11,452 nucleotides of DNA, taken from NCBI GenBank assembly GCA_002508545.1, contig DAVH01000055.1, forward strand, positions 1,168-12,619. The letters are read 5' to 3'. This stretch comes from Methanomassiliicoccus sp. UBA6. GTDB lineage: Archaea > Thermoplasmatota > Thermoplasmata > Methanomassiliicoccales > Methanomassiliicoccaceae. The translations under genes were made by a program, and so were the position numbers. Shown here one piece after another: positions 5,415-10,673 of the stretch (position 1 is the stretch's first letter; the number at the start of each line of letters is the position of its first letter). The notes under the pieces are model-generated. The model was not told the DNA's origin and searched no databases. It saw only the letters and a program-made list of their open reading frames with translations.

Positions 5415-6524
5415 ATGAACCGCAAGATACTGATCTCGATTATTGCCATTGTCGCAGTGGTGGTAGTGGCCGCCGCGGTATTGGCATCAGGGGTCCTGAA
5501 CCCCCCTGCGGACAACAATGTTGTCAAGTATGTGAACATCGCCCCCAAGGACCAAGCCGCTGCTATCCAGCAGGGCACTGTGGACGGGGGCGTGAGCTGG
5601 GAACCTTACGTTTCTGATTCCGTCATCGCCGGCACGGGCCATTCGGTCCTGGATTCCGGTGATTACTGGCCCAACCATCCCTGCTGCGTCATAGCCATGG
5701 ACAAGGATTGGGCGGCGGCCAACCCCGACGTGGCGGCGCGCTTCCTCAAGGCCCACATCGAGGCCACCGAATGGATCGTCCAGACCCTCGAGGAGCCGGG
5801 CAGCGAGAACTACACCCTGCTCATGCAGCTGGGAGCCACGTTCAGCAACCGTGACGCGGCAGTTGTCGAGAACGCCACCCAGCACATGGGAATGGTGTAC
5901 GGGATCGACGACCAGTCCAGAGAGTACTTCAAGAACTACACTCAGGCATACATGGACCTTGGCCTGGTGACCGAGAGCAAGCTGAGCGACAACGGGTACT
6001 CGTCGATCGATGACTTCGTCAGCAAGTATGTCAACACCGCGTACCTGGATGCCGCTGCTGACGTTCAGCCGACCACCGAGATGACGACCGTGAGGATCGG
6101 TTACCTCGCCGGCGACCTCCACCAGTTCGCCAGGGTGGTCGCTTCCAGCAACGAGGTGTTCGCCGATGACGACCCCTACGCCGGCATGAGCATGTTCGAG
6201 AAGTACGGCATCAACGTTCAGACGCCCCAGCCCGGCGGATACGCCGCGGGCGGCAACGTCATGGACGCGTTCAACCTCGACCAGATCGACGTCGGATACC
6301 TGGGGAGCCCTCCCGCGATCATGAGGCACCTCCAGAACGGCATCCCCACGGAGATCGTGGCACTTGTCAACACCGAGGGGTCGGCCATCATCGTTAAGGA
6401 TGGCATCAACAGCATCGCCGATCTCGGCGGCAAGACGATCGCAAGCCCCGGGGAGTCGTCCATTCAGTACCTGCTGCTGCGCTCGGTGGCCGATGAGTAC
6501 GGACTGAAGGTCCAGATGGGCTGA
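5415..6524 (+). CDS. ABC importer substrate-binding protein, apparently circularly permuted
   Basis: The product is 369 residues. Residues 1-30 are a signal or anchor (MNRK, then IAIVAVVVVAAAVLASG) with no lipobox cysteine, so the protein is probably tethered outside the membrane. The rest is an NMT1/SsuA/TauA-type binding protein with its halves exchanged. Residues about 35-220 (VKYVNIAPKDQAAAIQQGTV, then GGVSWEPYVS and WPNHPCCVIAMDKDW) correspond to the usual C-terminal half. Residues about 223-369 (TTVRIGYLAGDLHQFARVV, then FEKYGINV, DQIDVGYLGSPPAI, EGSAII, DLGGKTIASPGESSIQYLLL and DEYGLKVQMG) correspond to the usual N-terminal half. The last residues would normally run straight into VVKYVNIAP. 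The linker LDAAADVQPTTEM joins the old C- and N-ends. Both halves keep family motifs and one frame, so a folded protein is plausible. The ATG at 5415 has CAGGTG upstream. Permease and ATPase genes follow. The ligand cannot be read from the sequence. A chimera from tandem copies or a misassembly is the alternative. Confidence 0.85.
   Translation: MNRKILISIIAIVAVVVVAAAVLASGVLNPPADNNVVKYVNIAPKDQAAAIQQGTVDGGVSWEPYVSDSVIAGTGHSVLDSGDYWPNHPCCVIAMDKDWAAANPDVAARFLKAHIEATEWIVQTLEEPGSENYTLLMQLGATFSNRDAAVVENATQHMGMVYGIDDQSREYFKNYTQAYMDLGLVTESKLSDNGYSSIDDFVSKYVNTAYLDAAADVQPTTEMTTVRIGYLAGDLHQFARVVASSNEVFADDDPYAGMSMFEKYGINVQTPQPGGYAAGGNVMDAFNLDQIDVGYLGSPPAIMRHLQNGIPTEIVALVNTEGSAIIVKDGINSIADLGGKTIASPGESSIQYLLLRSVADEYGLKVQMG
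5511..5525. repeat. Perfect 15-bp palindrome at the permutation junction
   Basis: GACAACA-A-TGTTGTC is a perfect 7+1+7 palindrome. It encodes residues 33-37 of the binding protein, exactly where the membrane anchor meets the transposed half. It could mark a rearrangement point, or be an intragenic regulator site, or be chance from the Asp-Asn-Asn-Val-Val codons. Confidence 0.5.
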
Positions 6525-6543
6525 GGGACAAACCACTTCCATA

Positions 6544-6557
6544 CCTTTTTATTTTTC
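6544..6557 (+). promoter_or_regulatory. T-rich element between binding protein and permease
   Basis: CCTTTTTATTTTTC lies in the 58-bp gap between the binding-protein stop and the permease ATG at 6583. Archaeal transcription often stops at oligo-T, so this could attenuate transcription and keep the binding protein in excess. Alternatively its AT core, about 30 bp before the ATG, could serve as a weak internal TATA box. Confidence 0.4.
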
Positions 6558-6582
6558 CATTGTCTCAAGAGGTCTGGTCCTG

Positions 6583-7404
6583 ATGACTGAGAAGGAACGT
6601 AGCGGGCTGTGGTGGGAGGCTTTCAGGCGAGAAGGTGTGAAGATCGCGCTCACGGTGGTATCCTTGACCGCGTTCCTGCTAATCTGGTGGGGATTCTCGA
6701 TCTACCTGGACAGCATCGGACTGCGCTACCTGCCCTCTCCTGACGAGGTCTACAATGCCTTCATCATTTCCGCCATCGACGGCGATCCCTTCACCCAGCT
6801 GCCTTTGATCAATCACATCGTGGCCAGCCTGAACCGGTTCGTGTGGGGGTTCGCCCTCGCTCTGGCCGTGGCCCTGCCCATCGGCCTGCTGATGGGGGCC
6901 TCCAAGTACTCCCGATACCTCGGGATGCCGGTCACCGAGATCATGCGGCCGATACCCCCGCTTGCGCTGGCAGGGTTCTTCTTCGCCGCCTTCGGTGTCC
7001 TCTACGGACCGATCATCACCGTGTTCTACGGGGTCTTCTTCCCTGTTCTGTACAACGTCATGTTCGGGGTGCGGAGCGTCGACCCCATCCTGATGGATGC
7101 GGCCAGGACTCAGGGCGCTTCCCGGCTGCAGCTGTTCAGCAAGGTCATACTGCCGTTCACCGTCCCCTATCTCATGACCGGCATCACCATCGGCCTGGGG
7201 ATTGGATGGATGGTCATCGTGGCGGCGGAGTGGATCGCCGCCCCCGGCGGAGGTGTCGGCGCGCTCATCCTGTCGACCTACACCAACGGCGCGTACCAGT
7301 ACATGTTCGTCGGCATCATCTCCGTGGCCATACTTGGCATTCTTACAACCAGCCTCAGCAGGGTGCTTGAGAGCAAGGTCTCGCAATGGATGGGGATGAA
7401 ATGA
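6583..7404 (+). CDS. ABC importer permease, nitrate/sulfonate/taurine (SsuC/TauC) type
   Basis: The product is 273 residues, a normal length for this family. It forms the membrane channel of the importer, presumably as a homodimer. The cytoplasmic N-terminus is followed by a hydrophobic helix at 20-41, then helices around 84-105, 124-145, 146-163, 195-218 and 240-260. The EAA loop that contacts the ATPase is MDAARTQGASRLQLFSKVIL at about 171-190, followed by P191, matching 'EAA-x3-G-x(n)-ILP'. The motif MRPIPPLALAGFF (121-133) is typical of SsuC/TauC-like permeases. The ATG at 6583 has AGAGGT about 9 nt upstream. The stop overlaps the ATPase start by 4 bp (ATGA), indicating translational coupling. 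Confidence 0.93.
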   Translation: MTEKERSGLWWEAFRREGVKIALTVVSLTAFLLIWWGFSIYLDSIGLRYLPSPDEVYNAFIISAIDGDPFTQLPLINHIVASLNRFVWGFALALAVALPIGLLMGASKYSRYLGMPVTEIMRPIPPLALAGFFFAAFGVLYGPIITVFYGVFFPVLYNVMFGVRSVDPILMDAARTQGASRLQLFSKVILPFTVPYLMTGITIGLGIGWMVIVAAEWIAAPGGGVGALILSTYTNGAYQYMFVGIISVAILGILTTSLSRVLESKVSQWMGMK

Positions 7405-8159
7405 GCATACTATCGTTCAAGGACGTCTGGAAGGTCTTCCCTCAGGACAAGACCGAGCTGGTCGCGGTGAAGGAGTTCAACCTCGAGGTCGAGGACCGGG
7501 AGTTCATCTGCATCCTCGGCCCCTCGGGCTGCGGCAAGACCACTCTGCTGCGCATGATCGCCGGCCTGGAGAGCATCTCCCGCGGGTCCATCGAGCTCAA
7601 CGGCAAGGCCATCCAGGGACCCGGCTCGGACCGGGGCATGGTCTTCCAGGACTTCGGTCTGTTCCCCTGGCGCACGGTGGTCAAGAACATCGAGTTCGGC
7701 CTCGAGATAAGGGGGATCTCTCCCCAGGAGCGGGAAAAGACCTCCCAGAAGTACGTGGACCTGGTCGGCCTGAAGGGCTTCGAGAGGTCGCATCCCAACG
7801 AGCTCTCCGGCGGGATGAAGCAGCGCGTCGGCATAGCCAGGGCGCTGGCCAACGATCCGGCGATCCTGCTGATGGACGAGCCGTTCGGCGCACTGGACGC
7901 CCAGACCCGCAATCAGATGCAGAAGGAACTGCTGCGGATCTGGCAGGAGACGAAGAAGACCATCATCTTCATCACCCACTCGGTGGATGAGGCGGTGTTC
8001 CTGGCGGACCGCGTGGTCGTGATGACCTCAAGGCCGGGCACCGTGAGGACGATACACAACATCGACCTCCCCCGCCCCCGCGACCGGGCCAGCCAGGACT
8101 TCATCAACCTCAGGAAGACCATCCTCGACGAGCTTGAGCAGCAGCGCCAGGGAGTCTAG
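7401..8159 (+). CDS. ABC importer ATPase, nitrate/sulfonate/taurine (SsuB/TauB) type
   Basis: The product is 252 residues and carries every motif of an active ABC ATPase: Walker A GPSGCGKTT (40-48), Q-loop Gln83 in MVFQDFGLFPW, signature LSGGMKQR (135-142), Walker B ILLMDEP (155-161), D-loop GALDAQTR and switch His193 in FITHSVDEA. The FQDFGLFPWRTV segment and the tail TSRPGTVRTIHNIDLPRPRD are typical of the nitrate/sulfonate/taurine importer branch. The ATG at 7401 is chosen because it overlaps the permease stop in an ATGA arrangement; a start at 7386 is also in frame but adds only five residues. It closes the importer operon. No oligo-T terminator is visible directly downstream. Confidence 0.95.
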   Translation: MSILSFKDVWKVFPQDKTELVAVKEFNLEVEDREFICILGPSGCGKTTLLRMIAGLESISRGSIELNGKAIQGPGSDRGMVFQDFGLFPWRTVVKNIEFGLEIRGISPQEREKTSQKYVDLVGLKGFERSHPNELSGGMKQRVGIARALANDPAILLMDEPFGALDAQTRNQMQKELLRIWQETKKTIIFITHSVDEAVFLADRVVVMTSRPGTVRTIHNIDLPRPRDRASQDFINLRKTILDELEQQRQGV

Positions 8160-8289
8160 AGGCTCTTCCTGCGCGGAGCATGCGCCACGCTGGCGATCGC
8201 TGGCGCCGGCCATCCCGCTTCGAACGGCGTTCATCGAGATCGCTCGAGCTCACTTACGGTCCGATGCACCGCCCACTTGTCAGGCCCGG
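8160..8289. other. Spacer after the importer operon, no gene seen
   Basis: This GC-rich stretch lies between the ATPase stop and the terminator of the convergent minus-strand gene. It contains a short direct repeat (GCTGGCG-atc-GCTGGCG). I see no promoter, RNA gene or open frame with coding character. Confidence 0.3.
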
Positions 8290-8323
8290 TGAAAAACAAG
8301 GAGCCCCGCCGGTGAAGGCGGGG
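8290..8323 (-). terminator. Hairpin plus T-run terminator after the HTH regulator
   Basis: On the minus strand a perfect 7-bp stem is formed by CCCCGCC (8304-8310) and GGCGGGG (8317-8323) with a 6-nt loop. It begins 5 bp after the stop codon at 8328. CTTGTTTTTC follows at 8300-8291 on the minus strand. There is no T-run on the plus side, so it serves the minus-strand gene. Confidence 0.65.
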
Positions 8324-8327
8324 CGGT

Positions 8328-8849
8328 TCACAGGGTCTTCTGGGCCGCGACCTCGATGGCCCTCGTGATGCTGTCGCGGGGGATGACGATCGATACCGGT
8401 ATCGTCAGAATCTTCTGGATGGTCGGGGCGACGATGGGCGCGCACACGATGGCCAGCGCGCCGTCCTTCTCCGCCATCACCGCCGCGATTATCGCGTCCT
8501 CCATGCTGTTGGCCGGGTATTCCTTCACCCGGACATCGCGGTCCGAGACCTTCACCGTCCGCTCCTCGATGCGACTGAGGACCGGCCGGGCGGCGATGAC
8601 CGCGATGAAGTTGCCGTGGGGCTTGGTCTCCATCCTGCGGACCGCGCGGATGATGTCCCTCACCGTGCGCAGGTTCGGCTCCCGCTGGTCCTGCATGATC
8701 TTGTAGATCGTCGACGGCGACAGCCCGGTCTGGGAGCAGAACTCGTGGATGCTCATCTTGAGGTCTTCGTCCAGCACCTTGCGGAGCGCGTCCCGGAAGC
8801 CGCCCTCCTCGCGCAGGATGCCGGCGACCAGCTCGTTCTCCAGGGACAT
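8328..8849 (-). CDS. HTH (XRE-like) regulator with C-terminal sensor-like domain
   Basis: The product is 173 residues. A helix-turn-helix lies at about 31-72: KMSIHEFCSQTGLSPSTIYK then IMQDQREPNLRTVRDIIRAV, an XRE/lambda-repressor-like pattern. The C-terminal part (80-173) alternates strands and helices: FIAVIAARPVLSRIEER, RVKEYPANSMEDAIIAAVMA, GALAIVCAPIVAPTIQKIL, IPVSIVIPRDSITRAIEVAA. The order 'region of unknown ligand, then PV-x-x-I-x-x-x-S-x-x-x-A' resembles the PrpR N-terminal/periplasmic-binding-like sensor fold, so a small effector is plausible but not identified. The ATG at 8849 is 4 bp after the thioredoxin-reductase-like gene stop, with a purine-rich AGGAAGTGAG just upstream, so the two genes are probably one operon. 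A good terminator follows. It may regulate redox genes here; that is inference. Confidence 0.85.
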   Translation of the reverse strand: MSLENELVAGILREEGGFRDALRKVLDEDLKMSIHEFCSQTGLSPSTIYKIMQDQREPNLRTVRDIIRAVRRMETKPHGNFIAVIAARPVLSRIEERTVKVSDRDVRVKEYPANSMEDAIIAAVMAEKDGALAIVCAPIVAPTIQKILTIPVSIVIPRDSITRAIEVAAQKTL

Positions 8850-8853
8850 GGGC

Positions 8854-9738
8854 TCACTTCCTCGCGCGGACCGCCTTGGCGGCGTTCTCCCCGGCGATGC
8901 ACCCCTGCCCGACGGCGCGGGCGAGCTGCCACGGCATCCCGGTCACGTCCCCGGCGGCGTAGACCATCTCCATCTCCGTCCGGCAGTTTCCGTCCACCGG
9001 GATCTGGCCGCTGGGATCGGGCATGATCCCCAGCTCCAGCGCAAGCTCGATCGAGCCCTTGGCCCCCAGGGCGATGAACACCCCGTTCACGTCCAGCTTC
9101 CGGCCGTCCTCCAGCTCCAGGCCGGTGACGCTCTGCTCGCCGATGATGGCCTTCGGCTTGGCCTGCACCATCTCCACGTTGGCCTTGCGGGCCTTGTTCA
9201 CCTCGTGCTCCGATGCCCTCAGCTGGCGGTGCACCCAGTACACCTTGGACGCGTACTCGGTCATGAGCGCAGCGGACTCCGCGGCCTCGCTCTCCTCGCC
9301 GATGATGGCCACCGGTCGGCCCTTGAAGAACCCGCCGTCGCAGGAGGCGCAGTAGCTGACCCCCTTGCCCAGGAACTCCTTCTCTCCGGGCACGTTCAGC
9401 TTGGCGCGGGAGATGCCCACCGCGAGGATGACCGCTTTGGAGCGTATCTCCCGCTCATGGTCGGTGACGGTGACGAAGGCCTCGCCCTCCTTGGTGAGCT
9501 TGACGACCTCCTCTTCCAGCAGCTCGGCCCCGAACCTCTTGGCCTGCTCTCTCCCTTTACTGAGGATCTCCGACCCGCCCGTCGGGTCGATGCCCAGATA
9601 GTTCTCCACCTCGGCCCTGTTCAGGGATGAGGCTTCGCTCTTCCCCACCGCGACGACCTTGACCTTCTTCCTCGCCGCATGGATCGCGGCCTGCAGCCCA
9701 GCCGGACCCAGGCCTATGATGGTGATGTCAGCCTCCAT
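8854..9738 (-). CDS. trxB: Thioredoxin-reductase-like FAD protein with altered NAD(P)H site
   Basis: The product is 294 residues, slightly short of a typical bacterial TrxR. It would reduce thioredoxin through FAD and a CxxC disulfide. The FAD site GLGPAG (9-14) is intact, the redox motif is CASC (Cys130, Cys133) followed by DGGFF, and the C-terminal FAD motif AAGDVTGMPWQLARAVGQG (261-279) is present. The second nucleotide-binding site, usually GGGDSA followed by an HRR phosphate-binding motif, reads IIGEESEAAES (145-155) and VHRQLRAS (169-176). Classical NADPH binding is therefore doubtful. Archaeal relatives with other donors are known: an F420H2-dependent enzyme in methanogens and the Thermoplasma enzyme, which does not use NADPH. 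The ATG at 9738 lies about 35 bp after a TATA box. Thioredoxin is encoded just upstream and an HTH regulator 4 bp downstream. Confidence 0.9.
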   Translation of the reverse strand: MEADITIIGLGPAGLQAAIHAARKKVKVVAVGKSEASSLNRAEVENYLGIDPTGGSEILSKGREQAKRFGAELLEEEVVKLTKEGEAFVTVTDHEREIRSKAVILAVGISRAKLNVPGEKEFLGKGVSYCASCDGGFFKGRPVAIIGEESEAAESAALMTEYASKVYWVHRQLRASEHEVNKARKANVEMVQAKPKAIIGEQSVTGLELEDGRKLDVNGVFIALGAKGSIELALELGIMPDPSGQIPVDGNCRTEMEMVYAAGDVTGMPWQLARAVGQGCIAGENAAKAVRARK

Positions 9739-9756
9739 GGTAGTCCCTCTGCCATT

Positions 9757-9789
9757 AGAGCCGGTATGGTTTTTATACCTTTATGCTCT
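9757..9789. repeat. Nested inverted repeats over the trxB promoter
   Basis: AGAGC (9757-9761) pairs with GCTCT (9785-9789), and inside it GGTAT (9763-9767) pairs with ATACC (9775-9779). The inner arms include the TATA box, so a bound regulator would block TBP. The two pairs are off-centre by 2 bp and the arms are short, so significance is modest. Confidence 0.35.
9770..9777 (-). promoter_or_regulatory. TATA box for the trxB/HTH operon
   Basis: The minus strand reads GGTATAAAAACC, with TATAAAAA as core. The ATG at 9738 lies about 35 bp downstream, giving a leader of about 10 nt. This indicates that trxB has its own promoter, separate from the thioredoxin gene upstream. Confidence 0.7.
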
Positions 9790-9790
9790 G

Positions 9791-9824
9791 AAAGACCGAA
9801 AAGTAGAAAGTATAAGGGGTTTGC
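9791..9824 (-). terminator. Probable T-rich terminator after thioredoxin
   Basis: Immediately after the thioredoxin stop, the minus strand carries several T-rich clusters (CTTATACTTTCTACTTTTCG and TCTTTC) without a strong hairpin. This is consistent with archaeal oligo-T termination before the trxB promoter. Confidence 0.4.
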
Positions 9825-10220
9825 TCAGAGGTGCGACCTCAGGCGGCGGGCGAGGTCCTCCTTGGGCTTCGCCCCTACTATGCGCTCCGCCAGCTCCCCG
9901 TCCTTGATTACCAGGAGAGTGGGTATGGCCTCGATCTGGAAGCGCATGGCGATCTTGGGGTTCATGTCGGTGTTCAGCTTCCCGAACGCGACCTTTCCCT
10001 GCATCTCCTTGGCCAGGGCGTCGATCACCGGGGACATCATGCGGCATGGGCCGCACCAGGGGGCCCAGCAGTCCACCACTACCAAGGGATACTTCTTGAT
10101 GAAATCGTTGAACGTGTCATCGCTGACCTCGGCGGGCTCGGACGGCCAGTCGGCCCCCTGCTGTCCGCCCTTCATCATCTCCTGCTTCTTCCTCTCGCGT
10201 ATCTGCTCAATCTCATCCAT
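9825..10220 (-). CDS. trxA: Thioredoxin with an N-terminal extension
   Basis: The product is 131 residues. The active site is WAPWCGPCR with Cys56 and Cys59, the buried Asp50 is in VVVDCW, and the cis-proline is Pro100 in IEAIPTLLVIKDGE. The last helix is EDLARRLRSHL. It is a general dithiol reductant, probably the partner of the reductase-like protein encoded 86 bp downstream. Residues 1-31 are an additional charged segment (MDEIEQIRERKKQEMMKGGQ, then WPSEP) that classical ~105-residue thioredoxins lack; it is predicted helical and its role is unknown. The ATG at 10220 has GGAGG about 8 nt upstream. The frame stays open further upstream, but that region holds the promoter and a perfect inverted repeat, so a longer protein is unlikely. 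Confidence 0.95.
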   Translation of the reverse strand: MDEIEQIRERKKQEMMKGGQQGADWPSEPAEVSDDTFNDFIKKYPLVVVDCWAPWCGPCRMMSPVIDALAKEMQGKVAFGKLNTDMNPKIAMRFQIEAIPTLLVIKDGELAERIVGAKPKEDLARRLRSHL

Positions 10221-10234
10221 GTTTTGGCCTCCAA

Positions 10235-10261
10235 CGGTTTTGCATCTCAAATGCAAAACCG
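10235..10261. repeat. Perfect inverted repeat in the thioredoxin leader
   Basis: CGGTTTTGCAT, a 5-nt spacer and ATGCAAAACCG form an 11-bp perfect inverted repeat. It lies between the TATA box (10278-10286) and the ribosome binding site (about 10229-10233) of the thioredoxin gene, covering the predicted transcription start near 10256. It could be an operator for a dimeric repressor or a hairpin at the 5' end of the message next to the ribosome binding site. An 11-bp perfect pair at this position is unlikely to be chance. Confidence 0.75.
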
Positions 10262-10277
10262 TATTGCCCGTCCATTG

Positions 10278-10286
10278 ATAAATAAA
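10278..10286 (-). promoter_or_regulatory. TATA box for the thioredoxin gene
   Basis: The minus strand reads AAATTTATTTATC, with TTTATTTAT as the likely TATA element, about 58-66 bp upstream of the ATG. Transcription would start near 10256, within the inverted repeat. Confidence 0.6.
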
Positions 10287-10362
10287 TTTCCGATGATATG
10301 CTCGGCCCCTCCCTCCCGCGGCAAGGCGATGAGCGGTCCAGTAAATGAATATGGGCACAACC

Positions 10363-10370
10363 TATTAAAA
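10363..10370 (+). promoter_or_regulatory. TATA box for the second PRC-barrel gene
   Basis: TATTAAAA lies 32-39 bp upstream of the ATG at 10402, which predicts a leader of about 10 nt. It diverges from the thioredoxin promoter, with about 75 bp between the two TATA boxes. Confidence 0.55.
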
Positions 10371-10401
10371 GAAGGAATGGGATACCACGCCGGGATGACT
10401 C

Positions 10402-10665
10402 ATGCTAGAGGAAGCGTCTGAGCTAATGGGATTGCAGGTCTACACGTCGAGCGGCATTTTCCTGGGAAACGTCAACAACCTGGTCATCGATCTGGACAAC
10501 AAGCGCGTGGATGGCCTGTTCGTCAGCGAGACGAACCCTCTGCTCGTGGAGGAGTCCAAGGCCGTGAACGTGCCGTTCCGGTGGATACAGTCGGTCGGGG
10601 ACATCATCATCCTGAAGTACTTCCCCAAGCGGGTCACCACCAAGAAGCCCGCCGCGAAGCTATAA
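10402..10665 (+). CDS. Small PRC-barrel domain protein, second copy type
   Basis: The product is 87 residues and consists of one PRC-barrel domain. The opening ELMGLQVYTSSGIFLGNVNN has the typical 'G-x-x-V-x-T-x-x-G-x-x-x-G-x-V' pattern, followed by LVIDLDNKRVDGLFVSE and VNVPFRWIQSVGDIIILKY, the late barrel strands. A basic tail (PKRVTTKKPAAKL) could bind nucleic acid, but this is not shown. It is divergent from the thioredoxin gene and convergent with the hydrolase gene, with 8 bp between the stop codons. The sequence is clearly different from the PRC-barrel protein at 2064-2309, so these are not recent duplicates. Confidence 0.85.
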   Translation: MLEEASELMGLQVYTSSGIFLGNVNNLVIDLDNKRVDGLFVSETNPLLVEESKAVNVPFRWIQSVGDIIILKYFPKRVTTKKPAAKL

Positions 10666-10673
10666 ACCGATTT

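Noticed and set aside
5487..6542. 351-codon minus-strand open frame opposite the binding protein
   Set aside because: It mirrors the codon pattern of the real gene; no start signal or protein family is visible.
6679..7386. Minus-strand frame opposite the permease
   Set aside because: Low-complexity His/Gly/Asp/Gln-rich composition typical of a shadow; the plus strand has clear membrane helices and the EAA loop.
8304..8323. Hairpin as the terminator of the plus-strand importer operon
   Set aside because: The T-run occurs only on the minus-strand side and the hairpin is next to the minus-strand stop codon, so it serves the HTH gene.
8749..9630. Plus-strand frame opposite the reductase-like gene
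   Set aside because: Shadow of a well-supported FAD protein; no motif or ribosome binding site of its own.
9805..9815. Plus-strand TATA-like AAAGTATAAGG after the thioredoxin stop
   Set aside because: No plus-strand gene follows within reach; the AT-rich stretch is better explained as the T-rich terminator of the minus-strand gene.
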